Shown here one piece after another: positions 28,795 through 37,190 of a stretch of DNA of 46,375 nt; positions within the stretch are counted from its first letter, which is position 1, and each line of letters starts with the position of its first letter. Below the pieces are notes generated by a model. That model did not search any database. It saw only the letters and a list, made by a program, of their open reading frames with translations, and was not told the DNA's origin. The stretch is taken from positions 1 to 46,375 of the forward strand of contig DYJE01000036.1 in NCBI GenBank assembly GCA_020723285.1. The letters are read 5' to 3'. Made by a program: the position numbers and the translations under genes. Source of the stretch: Desulforapulum autotrophicum (GTDB taxonomy: Bacteria; Desulfobacterota; Desulfobacteria; Desulfobacterales; Desulfolunaceae).

Positions 28795-29541
28795 TCATTC
28801 GGATGCCGAAGGGGAATCGCACGAAGAGACCGTCGGGGGTGAAAAAAGGGAAGCCAGAGATTCCAGGGCGTTTCCGGCGGCGTCCTGTTCCGCCGACTTC
28901 TTGCTTTTCCCTGTTCCGTAGGTTTCGATATCGTTGATGGTCAGAAGGACTTTGAAGGTCTTGTCATGATCCGGCCCGCTTTCATGGACCACGCGGTAGC
29001 GGGGCATGGCTTTCATGTGGACCTGGGCCAGCTCCTGAAGCCGGCTCTTTGAATCCAGGTTCATGGCCGGACTGTCCGATTTTTCAAGGGTGGACGTGAA
29101 TTTTTCCCGGATGAAGGCAAAGGCCTGGTCAAATCCGCCGTCCAGATACACAGCGGCGATAAGGGCTTCAAAGACGTCGGACAGGATGGAGTTCTTTTCC
29201 CGTCCGTGGGTGAGATCCTCGCCTTTGCCGAGTTTGATTTCAGGCCCCATTTCCATTTTCCGGGCCAGCTGTGCCAGATGGGTTTCGTTGACGAGATTGG
29301 ATCGCATCCGGGAAAGATCCCCCTCGTGAAGTTCGGGATACTTTTCCATCAGCATGTGGCCGATCACCAGATTCAGAACAGCGTCACCCAGAAACTCCAG
29401 GCGCTCGTTATCTTCAAGCTGGGCATCCGGCTGCTCGTTGACATAGGAACTGTGCCTCAAGGCCTGGTCACGAAGGGCTTCATCCTTGAAGTGGTAGTTG
29501 ATTCTGTCTTCAAAAGCCTTGCGGTCGTCACGCTCATCCAT
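28795..29541 (-). CDS. rnc: Ribonuclease III
   Basis: RNase III cleaves double-stranded RNA, including rRNA precursors. The 248-residue protein has the catalytic signature NERLEFLGDAVL (45-56) and a second acidic site around DVFEALIAAVYLDGG, followed by a C-terminal double-stranded RNA-binding domain (SRLQELAQ...GTGKSKKSAEQDAAGNAL). A proline/serine-rich tail is added at the end. It is separated from the PHP gene by 6 bp and probably belongs to one operon with dksA, PHP and trmH. Confidence 0.96.
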   Translation of the reverse strand: MDERDDRKAFEDRINYHFKDEALRDQALRHSSYVNEQPDAQLEDNERLEFLGDAVLNLVIGHMLMEKYPELHEGDLSRMRSNLVNETHLAQLARKMEMGPEIKLGKGEDLTHGREKNSILSDVFEALIAAVYLDGGFDQAFAFIREKFTSTLEKSDSPAMNLDSKSRLQELAQVHMKAMPRYRVVHESGPDHDKTFKVLLTINDIETYGTGKSKKSAEQDAAGNALESLASLFSPPTVSSCDSPSASE

Positions 29542-29547
29542 GGTTTA

Positions 29548-30432
29548 TCACATTCCGCCTTTTGTATTCATAGCAAGACTCTGAAGACGGTTCATCACGT
29601 TTTCATACACAGCAAGGGGAACACAGAGATCCCCTTTGCCCGAGCCCAGAGCGATATCGGCTTTGAACGATCCGTGAAAATCCGATCCGCCGGTGACAAG
29701 GAGGTTTTTATCGGAGGCGAGCCGGAGGTACTGATCCGTCCATTCCCGAGTATGGCCGGAATAATAGGCTTCAAGGCCCATCAGGCCCATCTCGATCATC
29801 CGGTCCATCAGGCCTGAAAGGGTTTCGATATCCATGCCTAAGCTCACGGGATGAGCGAGAACAGGAATGCCTCCCGCTTTCCGAAGCACATCAATGGCCT
29901 CGTCACACGGCATTTTGTACTTTTCCACATACGCGGGTTTTCCGTTGGCAAGATAGCGGTCAAAGGCGTCTTTGATGGATTCCACGAATCCTTTGCGGAA
30001 AAGGACACGGGCCATATGGGGACGGCCGATCACGTCGCCGCCCGCTTCACGGGCCACTTCATCCAGGGAGATGTCGAATCCCGCCTCGTTCAGACACCGG
30101 ATGATTTTCGGATTTCGTTCGATGCGGGCTTGTTTGACTCGATCAAGGGCTTTCGTCAGCGCCGGATCGTCAAGGCGCATACCGTAGCCGAGGATGTGAA
30201 AGCTGCCTTTGCTGACATAGGGATGAGGCGGAATCGAACTGATTTCGACACCGCTTACAACAGGGAGACCGTCAGGTCTTACATCGTTTAATACGCTTCT
30301 GACGCCATCCACGGTGTCGTGATCCGTAATCGCTATGGCTTTCAATCCAAGACCCCTGGCAAGCTCTACGATTTCACCGGGAGTCATGGATCCGTCAGAC
30401 GCTGTGGAATGGATATGTAAATCGATGTTCAC
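29548..30432 (-). CDS. PHP-domain phosphoesterase (RNase AM/YciV-like)
   Basis: This 294-residue protein has the PHP metal-binding motifs: DLHIHSTASDGS (His6, His8), ITDHDTVDG, GVEIS, a later VLAHPVS and GGSDFHG. YciV (RNase AM) of this family is a 5'-3' exonuclease that trims rRNA ends and degrades 3'-phosphoadenosine 5'-phosphate. The gene sits 3 bp after dksA and 6 bp before rnc, which fits a role in RNA metabolism. The exact substrate is inferred. Confidence 0.9.
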   Translation of the reverse strand: MNIDLHIHSTASDGSMTPGEIVELARGLGLKAIAITDHDTVDGVRSVLNDVRPDGLPVVSGVEISSIPPHPYVSKGSFHILGYGMRLDDPALTKALDRVKQARIERNPKIIRCLNEAGFDISLDEVAREAGGDVIGRPHMARVLFRKGFVESIKDAFDRYLANGKPAYVEKYKMPCDEAIDVLRKAGGIPVLAHPVSLGMDIETLSGLMDRMIEMGLMGLEAYYSGHTREWTDQYLRLASDKNLLVTGGSDFHGSFKADIALGSGKGDLCVPLAVYENVMNRLQSLAMNTKGGM

Positions 30433-30435
30433 GCC

Positions 30436-30798
30436 TTAAATTCCAAGGGCTTTTTCCATCGCTTCATCTTTCGTCTTGCAGTCGATGCACTGCGTTGTCA
30501 CCGGTCGTGCTTTCAGCCGCTCAACGGAGATGAACTCTTCGCATGTTTCGCAGATTCCGTATGTTCCCATATCGATACGGTCAAGGGCAGATTTGATTTT
30601 ATTGATCAGTTTGTGTTCCCTGTCCCTGATGCGAAGCATGAAATTCCTGTTGGCTTCATGGGAGGCCCTGTCGGTCGGGTCCGGAAAATTCTCTTTCTGG
30701 GACGTCATACCGGTGACGGTATTGTCGGCCTGTTCAAGAAGGTCCTTCAGACGGCCTGTCAAAAACTCTCTAAAATAATCAAGTGTTTCCTGATCCAT
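30436..30798 (-). CDS. dksA: DksA/TraR-family transcription factor
   Basis: DksA-type proteins bind the secondary channel of RNA polymerase and modulate it with ppGpp. This 120-residue protein has a coiled-coil arm whose tip, DPTDRAS (Asp40, Asp43), matches the functional acidic tip of DksA, and a C4 zinc finger (Cys83, Cys86, Cys104, Cys107). The ATG at 30798 is preferred because AAGGGG lies seven bases upstream; a TTG two codons earlier is possible. It starts the dksA-PHP-rnc-trmH run. It is shorter than E. coli DksA (151 residues), as is common in deltaproteobacteria. Confidence 0.92.
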   Translation of the reverse strand: MDQETLDYFREFLTGRLKDLLEQADNTVTGMTSQKENFPDPTDRASHEANRNFMLRIRDREHKLINKIKSALDRIDMGTYGICETCEEFISVERLKARPVTTQCIDCKTKDEAMEKALGI

Positions 30799-31199
30799 AC
30801 TCAAACCCCTTATGAGTAAGTTTTACATCACCTTCTACTGTACACGCAGTTCACAGGTGTGTAAAGTGATAAAAACAATGGCTTTTCACCCCGAAACGCG
30901 CTGTTTTGCAAACGGTTGAGCCTCTAAGCCTTAAAAGGAATAATCATCGGTTCACAGAAACGAAAACACCCGGAAATGCTGTATGAAGGCACAAAAACAG
31001 ACAGACCCTATAACTTTTCCGCTTCCGCCCGGTTTGAATGGAGCCGATTGACTGACATGATCGCCACGTATTTGTCTGATATGCAAATTTGCGGTAACAA
31101 CGTGGTACACAGTCGGTTCTGCTACCATTCCTTTCGTTGTCATGATGATGATTTTTCATTCCGGCCTGATGTGATGGACCTGTCAAAACCGAAATGGCA
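30799..31199. other. 401-bp intergenic region upstream of dksA
   Basis: No convincing gene is seen. TTTACATCACC (30822-30832) and GGTGTGTAAA (30856-30865) form an imperfect inverted repeat in the presumed dksA promoter region. The remainder is unremarkable, with no terminator recognised after fabD. Confidence 0.5.
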
Positions 31200-32147
31200 T
31201 TAAATACCATCTTTAAAAAAAAGTTCAAGACTTTTCATGGAATTCAGGGCAAGTATTTTTCCTGAAAAACCCTCTGGCACGGTCTTTTTCATTAACCCAG
31301 AAAGCACGTTGCCCGGGCCGATTTCAACCACGTTTTCAACACCTTCGGACATCATTTTCACCATGGAATCATACCATCTGACGGGGCTGCAAAGCTGCTT
31401 CACCATATGGTCCCTGATTTTCTCAGGATCGTCTTCCACATCCGCTGAAACATTGAATATCACGGGTACGGCCGGCTTGTTGAATGAGCATTCCGAAAGG
31501 AAATTTCTGAATTCCTCTTCCGCTCCACGGATCAGTGGGCTGTGCCAGGCACCGCTGACCTTGAGGGGCATGACCCTGGCTTTTTTTGCCTTGAGCTTTT
31601 CTTCCGCACGGTTCACCGACTCAGGATCGCCGCTGATGACGATCTGGGTTTCGGCATTGTGGTTGGCGATGGTCACCCCTTTTCCAGGCTCCTCCGCGCT
31701 GTCGCTACCGATCCCCTCCATGACCTGATCGAAGGTGAGTCCGATCACGGCGCTCATGGCACCTTTGAACTTCTGCGATTCACGGTGCATCAGCCGTCCC
31801 CGGTTGAAAACCAGCTTCAGCGTGTCTTCCGCCGACAGGCTTTCCGCGGCGCACAGGGCGCTGTACTCACCCAGACTGTGGCCCGCCGCCATGAACGGCC
31901 GGATATTCTCCTTTTGCAGGGCGTAAAGAACGGACAGGTTCACCACCGTCACCGCCGGCTGAAGCACATCGGTTCGGGTCAGGTCTTCCATGGGGCCTTT
32001 AAAGCAAAGCCGGGCCAGATGGGTTTTCGACAGATCTTCCGCCATATCGAACAGCTCCCTCACGCCGGAGTATTCCTCGTATAAATCCCGACCCATGCCC
32101 ACACTCTGGGAACCCTGGCCGGGAAAAAGAAATGCTGTTTTTTTCAT
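31200..32147 (-). CDS. fabD: Malonyl-CoA:ACP transacylase
   Basis: FabD moves malonyl from CoA to acyl carrier protein in fatty acid synthesis. The 315-residue protein has PGQGSQSVGMG (9-19), the nucleophile elbow GHSLGEYSA with Ser91, Arg in the FNRGRLMH segment, and the catalytic histidine in SGAWHSPLI. It follows hemA by 32 bp on the same strand, with AAGGAG upstream of the start. Its usual partners (fabH, fabG, acpP) are not adjacent, so the common fab cluster is split here. Confidence 0.95.
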   Translation of the reverse strand: MKKTAFLFPGQGSQSVGMGRDLYEEYSGVRELFDMAEDLSKTHLARLCFKGPMEDLTRTDVLQPAVTVVNLSVLYALQKENIRPFMAAGHSLGEYSALCAAESLSAEDTLKLVFNRGRLMHRESQKFKGAMSAVIGLTFDQVMEGIGSDSAEEPGKGVTIANHNAETQIVISGDPESVNRAEEKLKAKKARVMPLKVSGAWHSPLIRGAEEEFRNFLSECSFNKPAVPVIFNVSADVEDDPEKIRDHMVKQLCSPVRWYDSMVKMMSEGVENVVEIGPGNVLSGLMKKTVPEGFSGKILALNSMKSLELFFKDGI

Positions 32148-32179
32148 GTCCGTTCTCCTTTTTTCGGTTTTAAACCCGA

Positions 32180-33457
32180 TTATTCCGTTTCATCCAGATT
32201 GAACAGTTGTCTGGCAAGACTCAGCCCCGCCGCTTCGTCCCGGTGGGAACTTTTGGTTTTGAGAAACAAAATGGGGTCATGGAGGATTTTGTTGATCAGG
32301 GCGTCCATCATCCGGGAAAGGGCCAGGGAGTCTTTTTCAGGAAGGTGCTTGAGGGAGGAGGACAAGGTCTTGTCAAGTTCCATCCGGGCCATGGCGCTGA
32401 TTTTCTCACGCAGGTCCACGATGGTGGGAACCACGCTCAGTCCTTCCAGCCAGCGTCCGAAAAAAACCACCGCCTCGTCGATGATGCGTTCGGCCTTGAC
32501 CGCTTCCTTCATCCTGTTTTCCATGTTTTCATCGATCACGCCTTTGAGGTCGTCGATATCGTACACGTAGCAGTTGGGCAGTTTGTTGATATCCGGGTCG
32601 ATATCCCTGGGCACGGCGATATCGATAAAGAACAGAGACCTGTTCCGCCTGTGCCTGACAGCCTGTTTCACCATGTCCCTGCCGATCACCACCTGGGGCG
32701 CACCGGTGGAACTGATGATGATGTCCACCGTTTCAAGGGCCGACGGAATTTCCTCGAAACGCAGCGCCTGGCCCGAAAAACGGGTGGCCAGCTCAAGGCC
32801 TCTTTCAAAGGTCCGGTTGGCCACGAAGATATCACCCACCTTGTTCCGGATCAGGTGTTCAACGGCCAGTTCAGCCATTTCGCCAGCCCCCACCAGAAGC
32901 ACTTTACGGTGTTCAAGATCGCCGAAGATCTTCTTCGCCAGTTCAATGGCCGCGTAGCTGATGGACACGGCGCTGTCACCGATCCCTGTTTCCGTCCTCA
33001 CCCGTTTGGCCACATGGAACGTCCGGTGGAACAACCGGTTCAGAACAACGCCCGATGCTTTCTTTTTGACGGTGATTCTGAACGCTTCCTTGATCTGTCC
33101 CAGGATCTGGGGTTCCCCCATGACCATGGAATCAAGACCTGAGGCCACGCGAAAGATATGACGCACCGCTTTGTGGCCGTAATACGTGTAGAGATGGGGT
33201 TCGAAATCCTCGATGGAAGCGGCCTTGGTCCGTGAGATATAGAGCTTGACGGCGTTAAGGGCCTCTTCACCGTTACGGGCGGTCATCAGCACTTCCACCC
33301 GGTTGCATGTGGAAAACAGCATCACCTCGGAAATCGACGGATCCTGCTTGAGGGTTTCAATGGCTTCGGCGCTTTCATCACTGGTAAACGCAAGCCGTTC
33401 CCTCAGTGAAACCGGCGCGGTGGTGTGATTCAGACCTGTAAGAACAATATCGAGCAT
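32180..33457 (-). CDS. hemA: Glutamyl-tRNA reductase
   Basis: HemA reduces glutamyl-tRNA to glutamate-1-semialdehyde, the first step of C5 tetrapyrrole synthesis. The 425-residue protein has GLNHTTAPVSLRERLAF, the catalytic Cys51 in FSTCNRVEV, SGLDSMVMGEPQILGQIK, the NADPH motif VGAGEMAELA, and a C-terminal dimerisation helix region. It lies in a minus-strand operon after a Met8-like dehydrogenase and ccsA, a common arrangement in deltaproteobacteria. It is 24 bp downstream of ccsA. Confidence 0.97.
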   Translation of the reverse strand: MLDIVLTGLNHTTAPVSLRERLAFTSDESAEAIETLKQDPSISEVMLFSTCNRVEVLMTARNGEEALNAVKLYISRTKAASIEDFEPHLYTYYGHKAVRHIFRVASGLDSMVMGEPQILGQIKEAFRITVKKKASGVVLNRLFHRTFHVAKRVRTETGIGDSAVSISYAAIELAKKIFGDLEHRKVLLVGAGEMAELAVEHLIRNKVGDIFVANRTFERGLELATRFSGQALRFEEIPSALETVDIIISSTGAPQVVIGRDMVKQAVRHRRNRSLFFIDIAVPRDIDPDINKLPNCYVYDIDDLKGVIDENMENRMKEAVKAERIIDEAVVFFGRWLEGLSVVPTIVDLREKISAMARMELDKTLSSSLKHLPEKDSLALSRMMDALINKILHDPILFLKTKSSHRDEAAGLSLARQLFNLDETE

Positions 33458-33481
33458 AACCTTAACACTGCCTTGTTTTCG

Positions 33482-34324
33482 TCATCCCGCCGTCCACGGT
33501 GTAAAACCGCCGTGATGGCCGCCGATCAACAGATTCACGCCAAGAAAACTGAAAAGAAGTAACCCGAATGCGATGACGGCCATGATGGCGGCACGCCGTC
33601 CCCGCCATCCCACGGCGATTCGTTCGTGGACCAGCGCCGCGTAAACCAGCCAGGATATGCCCGACCAGATTTCCTTGGGATCCCAGCTGGCGAACCGGTG
33701 CCACACCATCTTGGAGTAAACCAATCCGAGAATAAGACCCAGGGTGAAAACGGTGAATCCCACCACGATGGATGTGTAGGCTGCGGCGTCCAGCTGTTCA
33801 AGGGACGGGAGTCTTGAGTAAAAAAAACCGCGTTTCTTGGATTTGATGGCATGTTCCTGAATGAGGTAAAGCACACCGGCACCGCAGGCCATGGCCAGAG
33901 CGGCCTCGCCGATCAGGGCCATCATCACATGCAGGACAAGCCAGGTGCTTTTGAAAATCTGCGGTGTTTCCGAAGGGATTTCAGGAATGTTGAGTGAAGC
34001 GATATACGTCAGGGCCGCAAGGGGAGCCGCATAGATGCCCATGACCTTGATTTTCAGCCTGAGCCGGAAAACGATGAACACCACGGCCACGGACCAGGCC
34101 GACAGGGTCAGGGCGTTCCCGAGGTTGAGGACCGGAAGGTAGCCCAGCCGGATCATATCCCCGACAAGAGACAACGTATGAAAAGCGAATCCCGAAAGAG
34201 CCAAAACAAAAGCCGTCCGCTGGAGAATGTCTTTCTGCCTGAACAGGTAAACACAGTAAAGCACGGTGCTCAGCACATACCCTGCGGCCGCGAGGGAAGG
34301 AACAGCGTTCATGATCATCGTCAT
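33482..34324 (-). CDS. ccsA: CcsA/HemX-family cytochrome c assembly membrane protein
   Basis: This 280-residue protein with about eight hydrophobic segments contains the heme-handling motif WHRFASWDPKEIWSGISWLVYAAL, a variant of the WGxxWxWD motif, and conserved histidines near the membrane faces (for example in LVLHVMMA and GGHHGG). CcsA proteins export heme for cytochrome c maturation with CcsB; HemX homologues instead tune HemA. The position next to hemA fits either role. The start overlaps the preceding dehydrogenase stop by 4 bases, and GGAGG lies nine bases upstream. Confidence 0.88.
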   Translation of the reverse strand: MTMIMNAVPSLAAAGYVLSTVLYCVYLFRQKDILQRTAFVLALSGFAFHTLSLVGDMIRLGYLPVLNLGNALTLSAWSVAVVFIVFRLRLKIKVMGIYAAPLAALTYIASLNIPEIPSETPQIFKSTWLVLHVMMALIGEAALAMACGAGVLYLIQEHAIKSKKRGFFYSRLPSLEQLDAAAYTSIVVGFTVFTLGLILGLVYSKMVWHRFASWDPKEIWSGISWLVYAALVHERIAVGWRGRRAAIMAVIAFGLLLFSFLGVNLLIGGHHGGFTPWTAG

Positions 34325-34983
34325 TCCGTTAATCCTCCGTCATACACCTCGTCAAAATCCATATTGAAAATGTCTTCGAACGTTTTTTTCACCTCAGATG
34401 TCCGGCCTTCCTTTATCATGGCCGGAACATCCCGGTCAATGACCTGTCTGAACAGACGCCGGTGGGCTTCCGGATCGTGCCCGCCGGACAGCAGACGATT
34501 TCTGAACGCCCCGAGTATGTTGAGAAACACCGCGTATTCCGGTCCGAAGCGGCTTTCCAGATCTTTCCGGAGTTTCCGGGACAACGCCGGACTTTTGCCG
34601 CCTGTGGACACGGCAAAAACAAGATCGCCCCTTTCCACAAAAGAAGGTACGATGAACCGGGAACACTCCGGATCGTCGGCCACGCTGAACAGCATGTCCC
34701 TGGCCTTTGCGTCCTCCTGTATCCTGCGGTTCAGGTCTCTGTCGCTGGTGGCGGCAAAAATCATGAACATACCGTCAAGATCCGAGGATTCGTATGTTTT
34801 GCGCACGAGAAAAAGATGATCCGAAATCCGCCGTTCAAGTGTTTCTGAAAAATCCCGGCTGATGACAGTAACGATTGCACCGCAGCGGATCAGTGTTTCC
34901 GCCTTTCGTGAACCCACCTCTCCCCCGCCCACAACCAGGCAATGCCTGTCCTTGATATCAAGAAACAACGGGTAATATCTCAT
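34321..34983 (-). CDS. Precorrin-2 dehydrogenase/sirohydrochlorin ferrochelatase (Met8/CysG N-domain type)
   Basis: This 220-residue enzyme should oxidise precorrin-2 to sirohydrochlorin with NAD+ and possibly insert iron, giving siroheme for sulfite reductase or precursors for alternative heme synthesis. YYPLFLDIKDRHCLVVGGGEVGSRKAETL holds the NAD-binding glycines (19-27), and STGGKSPALSRKLRKDLE is the family motif in the dimer domain. It opens the operon with ccsA, hemA and fabD. The link to siroheme suits a sulfur-reducing lifestyle (inference). Confidence 0.92.
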   Translation of the reverse strand: MRYYPLFLDIKDRHCLVVGGGEVGSRKAETLIRCGAIVTVISRDFSETLERRISDHLFLVRKTYESSDLDGMFMIFAATSDRDLNRRIQEDAKARDMLFSVADDPECSRFIVPSFVERGDLVFAVSTGGKSPALSRKLRKDLESRFGPEYAVFLNILGAFRNRLLSGGHDPEAHRRLFRQVIDRDVPAMIKEGRTSEVKKTFEDIFNMDFDEVYDGGLTE

Positions 34984-35068
34984 GGGTTCCGCCTTGTTTT
35001 ATTCGTTGGCCAAAGGGGGTGAACCATGCCTCGTCACACCACACAAAATCCATTTGATCTTTCTGAAT

Positions 35069-35827
35069 TTACACATAAAACTTCATCAGATCCTCAGCCA
35101 GAAACAAAGGGCCATCATATGTTTTCAAACCCTGTTTTGCAATATCTGATTTGTCGCACAGCGGATAAAAATGGGTAAGGACCAGCCGTTTGACACAGGC
35201 ATCCGATGCCATTTTTCCAGCCAGGGACGGTGTGAGATGGCCTTCGATTTTATATTCATCGGGTGTGGACGATTCGCAGATCAGCATATCCGCATCACGT
35301 GAAAGGCTGATCAGTGCGTCGCACACATCCGTATCCCCGGATATCACCAGAGACCGGCCATGGGATTCCAGACGAAAAGCCAGACTTTCACGGTTGTGAT
35401 TCATCCGTGAGAACGTTAATACAGAGTCTTCGAAAACCACCGAAGGACGGTCCGCATCACACAGCTCGATGATCTCGATATCATCGGGAGGAAGCTGTAT
35501 CCAGTGCCCGAAAACAGCCGTCAATCCGTTCAGAAGATCGTTCAACCCCACGCCGCCAACGAGGGTCAGTTTTCTTCGGGTCAGCCATTCGGGAGATTTC
35601 AAAGCGAACAGAAAAGGGACAAGATCGGCGCAATGATCCGGGTGGAAATGGGTCAGAACAACATGGCTGACCTCGTTGACCTGGCTGCCGCTCTCCACAA
35701 GTCGCCTGAGGGTTCCCGGACCAAGATCGAAAAGCATCCGGCTGGACGTTGTTTCCACCATCGTTGCACAGGAACTCCGCCGGAGCGACGGGGTCCCGGT
35801 TCCGGATCCCAGAATGGTCACGATCAT
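35069..35827 (-). CDS. MBL-fold metal-dependent hydrolase (RNase Z-like)
   Basis: This 252-residue metallo-beta-lactamase-fold protein has the zinc motif THFHPDHCADL, plus SGDTDVCDALISL, VLTHFYP and an N-terminal LGSGTGTPS typical of RNase Z-type hydrolases. Short length and absence of an RNase Z exosite arm leave room for a related phosphodiesterase. The ATG at 35827 has AAGGAG seven bases upstream; an upstream in-frame start at 35869 is less likely. It is the most upstream gene of the long minus-strand block. Confidence 0.88.
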   Translation of the reverse strand: MIVTILGSGTGTPSLRRSSCATMVETTSSRMLFDLGPGTLRRLVESGSQVNEVSHVVLTHFHPDHCADLVPFLFALKSPEWLTRRKLTLVGGVGLNDLLNGLTAVFGHWIQLPPDDIEIIELCDADRPSVVFEDSVLTFSRMNHNRESLAFRLESHGRSLVISGDTDVCDALISLSRDADMLICESSTPDEYKIEGHLTPSLAGKMASDACVKRLVLTHFYPLCDKSDIAKQGLKTYDGPLFLAEDLMKFYV

Positions 35828-35890
35828 AAATATCTCCTTCTTTTTTATCCGTGTGGGATTTTTCCCCAAACAAATGAGGTTCTATCCCTA

Positions 35891-35920
35891 TGGACATGCC
35901 AAACAATAATTTCCTATATT
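35891..35920 (+). promoter_or_regulatory. Candidate promoter of small RNA unit 1
   Basis: TGGACA (35891-35896) is separated by 18 bp from TATATT (35915-35920). It precedes a stretch with no protein gene that ends in a strong terminator. Confidence 0.5.
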
Positions 35921-35925
35921 CTTTC

Positions 35926-36046
35926 CACCCCCCCTTCCTGACATATTATGCCCATAATATGTCTAAAAGTGAAAATCGAATCTTAATTGTCTTCCAGGAT
36001 TTTCTTGAGACCAGGCGGCTCCTTCGGGAGCCGCCCAGCTTTTTTT
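35926..36046 (+). ncRNA. Putative small RNA 1 (about 120 nt)
   Basis: A promoter-like pair and a textbook terminator flank a non-coding stretch with no plus-strand gene upstream. The RNA would begin with a C-rich run (CCACCCCCCCTTCC), then a perfect 11-bp hairpin GACATATTATG/CATAATATGTC (35940-35950/35953-35963), a segment AATCGAATCTT shared with unit 2, and end in GGCGGCTCC-TTCG-GGAGCCGCC with a T tract. The C-rich run could pair with G-rich ribosome sites (inference). No known RNA family was recognised. Confidence 0.5.
36014..36046 (+). terminator. Intrinsic terminator of small RNA unit 1
   Basis: GGCGGCTCC (36014-36022), UUCG tetraloop, GGAGCCGCC (36027-36035), then CAGC and seven T (36040-36046). 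The T tract exists only on the plus strand. Confidence 0.88.
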
Positions 36047-36137
36047 ACGGGTGCTTTTCCCGATTTGACCCCAAATGACCCCGATCATGACCCGCCATAC
36101 CGGAAAAAAGCCTATACAAATTAATCACATCCTCCCA

Positions 36138-36166
36138 TGGACACCCCCTTTACCTTTTTTTATACT
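36138..36166 (+). promoter_or_regulatory. Candidate promoter of small RNA unit 2
   Basis: TGGACA (36138-36143), 17-bp spacer, TATACT (36161-36166). The ATGGACA context matches that of unit 1. Confidence 0.6.
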
Positions 36167-36172
36167 GAAACC

Positions 36173-36236
36173 GAATCTTCCCCTCATCGTTAGCATCCCC
36201 TGCCGAATGGCGGCCCGCAATGGGCCGCTTTTTTTT
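36173..36236 (+). ncRNA. Putative small RNA 2 (about 64 nt)
   Basis: Starting about seven bases after the -10 box, this short non-coding stretch begins CGAATCTTCCCC and holds two C-rich single-stranded segments (CTTCCCCTC, ATCCCCTGCC) before the hairpin GCGGCCC/GGGCCGC and a T tract. It shares GAAA-CGAATCTT with unit 1, suggesting duplication. No reading frame of note is present. Confidence 0.5.
36210..36236 (+). terminator. Intrinsic terminator of small RNA unit 2
   Basis: GCGGCCC (36210-36216), loop GCAAT, GGGCCGC (36222-36228), then eight T (36229-36236). Confidence 0.88.
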
Positions 36237-36323
36237 ATTGAACTCATGATTTCCAGAGTCTGTTTTTTATGGTATGCATGAACCGTTCAAACAAACCCAT
36301 TGGACCCATGTGAGGACAAATCC

Positions 36324-36521
36324 ATGCTGACGTTCCTGATCATTTTCCTGTGCGTTTACTTTACACCGACATTTATCGCCCTGTTCGGAAGAAACCCCCT
36401 TCTTTCCCAGATCTTCATCACCAATCTTCTTCTGGGATGGTCTGTGGTCTTCTGGGTCGTGTCGTTCCGCCATGCCATGGGATGGGACAAAATCGTCAAA
36501 ACAACGGAAAAACCATCATGA
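36324..36521 (+). CDS. Superinfection-immunity-like small membrane protein
   Basis: This 65-residue protein has two predicted membrane helices (FLIIFLCVYFTPTFIALFG and IFITNLLLGWSVVFWVVSF), separated by a short loop. The pattern PTxIALxxxN...FxxNLLLGWSxVFWVVSF matches the superinfection-immunity (T4 Imm) family, whose phage member blocks DNA entry; bacterial chromosomal members are mostly uncharacterised. The ATG at 36324 has GAGGA eight bases upstream. Its stop overlaps the yceD start (ATGA), so the two are translated together. It follows the two putative small RNAs. Confidence 0.8.
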   Translation: MLTFLIIFLCVYFTPTFIALFGRNPLLSQIFITNLLLGWSVVFWVVSFRHAMGWDKIVKTTEKPS

Positions 36522-37066
36522 AAATCACAGTCTCCCATATCCCGCCAGGTGGATTTCACTTCCAGTTCTCTGAAAAACCCGATGACTTTCCCGTTCTCGC
36601 CGATATGGTTCAAAACAGGGAAATCGTCTTTACCGCCCCAGTGACCGGCGAAATCTCGGCGACCGTCATGGCCGATGATCTGGTTGAAATCAAAGGAGAG
36701 ATACGAAGCGCTCTGACATTTGAGTGTGGCCGTTGCCTCGAATCCTTCGAACAGGAACTGAGCCGATCGTTTTTCCTGAATTTCGTCCTTGAAAAAAATG
36801 ACTCCGAAAGGGTTTCAGACCCGGGTGACGAACATGAGATCCTTGAAAAAGACATCAGCACCGAGCATTACACCGGCGATACCATCGAGCTGAAAGACGC
36901 CGTTCAGGAGCAGATCTTACTCGGCCTTCCTCTGCGTCCCATCTGCTCCGAACAGTGCAAGGGGTTGTGCCCGGTCTGCGGATCGAATCTGAACCAGACA
37001 ACCTGCGGCTGCACGGTGGTCAAGGGCCATCCGGCCTTTGCCGTGCTCAAGGGACTGAAGACCTGA
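36518..37066 (+). CDS. yceD: YceD/DUF177-family protein
   Basis: This 182-residue protein has the DUF177 pattern: FECGRCLESFEQELSRSFFLNF in the middle, then LKDAVQEQILLGLPLRPICSEQCKGLCPVCGSNLN, with cysteines that probably bind zinc. YceD is implicated in rRNA (23S) accumulation and is usually followed by rpmF (ribosomal protein L32). Here no rpmF follows; the next 124 bp show no gene. Translation is coupled to the membrane-protein gene by a 4-base overlap. Confidence 0.9.
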   Translation: MKITVSHIPPGGFHFQFSEKPDDFPVLADMVQNREIVFTAPVTGEISATVMADDLVEIKGEIRSALTFECGRCLESFEQELSRSFFLNFVLEKNDSERVSDPGDEHEILEKDISTEHYTGDTIELKDAVQEQILLGLPLRPICSEQCKGLCPVCGSNLNQTTCGCTVVKGHPAFAVLKGLKT

Positions 37067-37190
37067 TATAGACATTCACAATAACCGCATCATTCCATCA
37101 TTCGGATTATCGATTGGTATTTTCCCTGCTTTTCCTCTAATATCGCCCACAAAAAAATACTCAACAATCATCATTAAAACAGCGGGTTAA

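Noticed and set aside
37067-37190. rpmF after yceD
   Set aside because: The 124-bp gap is too short and no L32-like frame was found.
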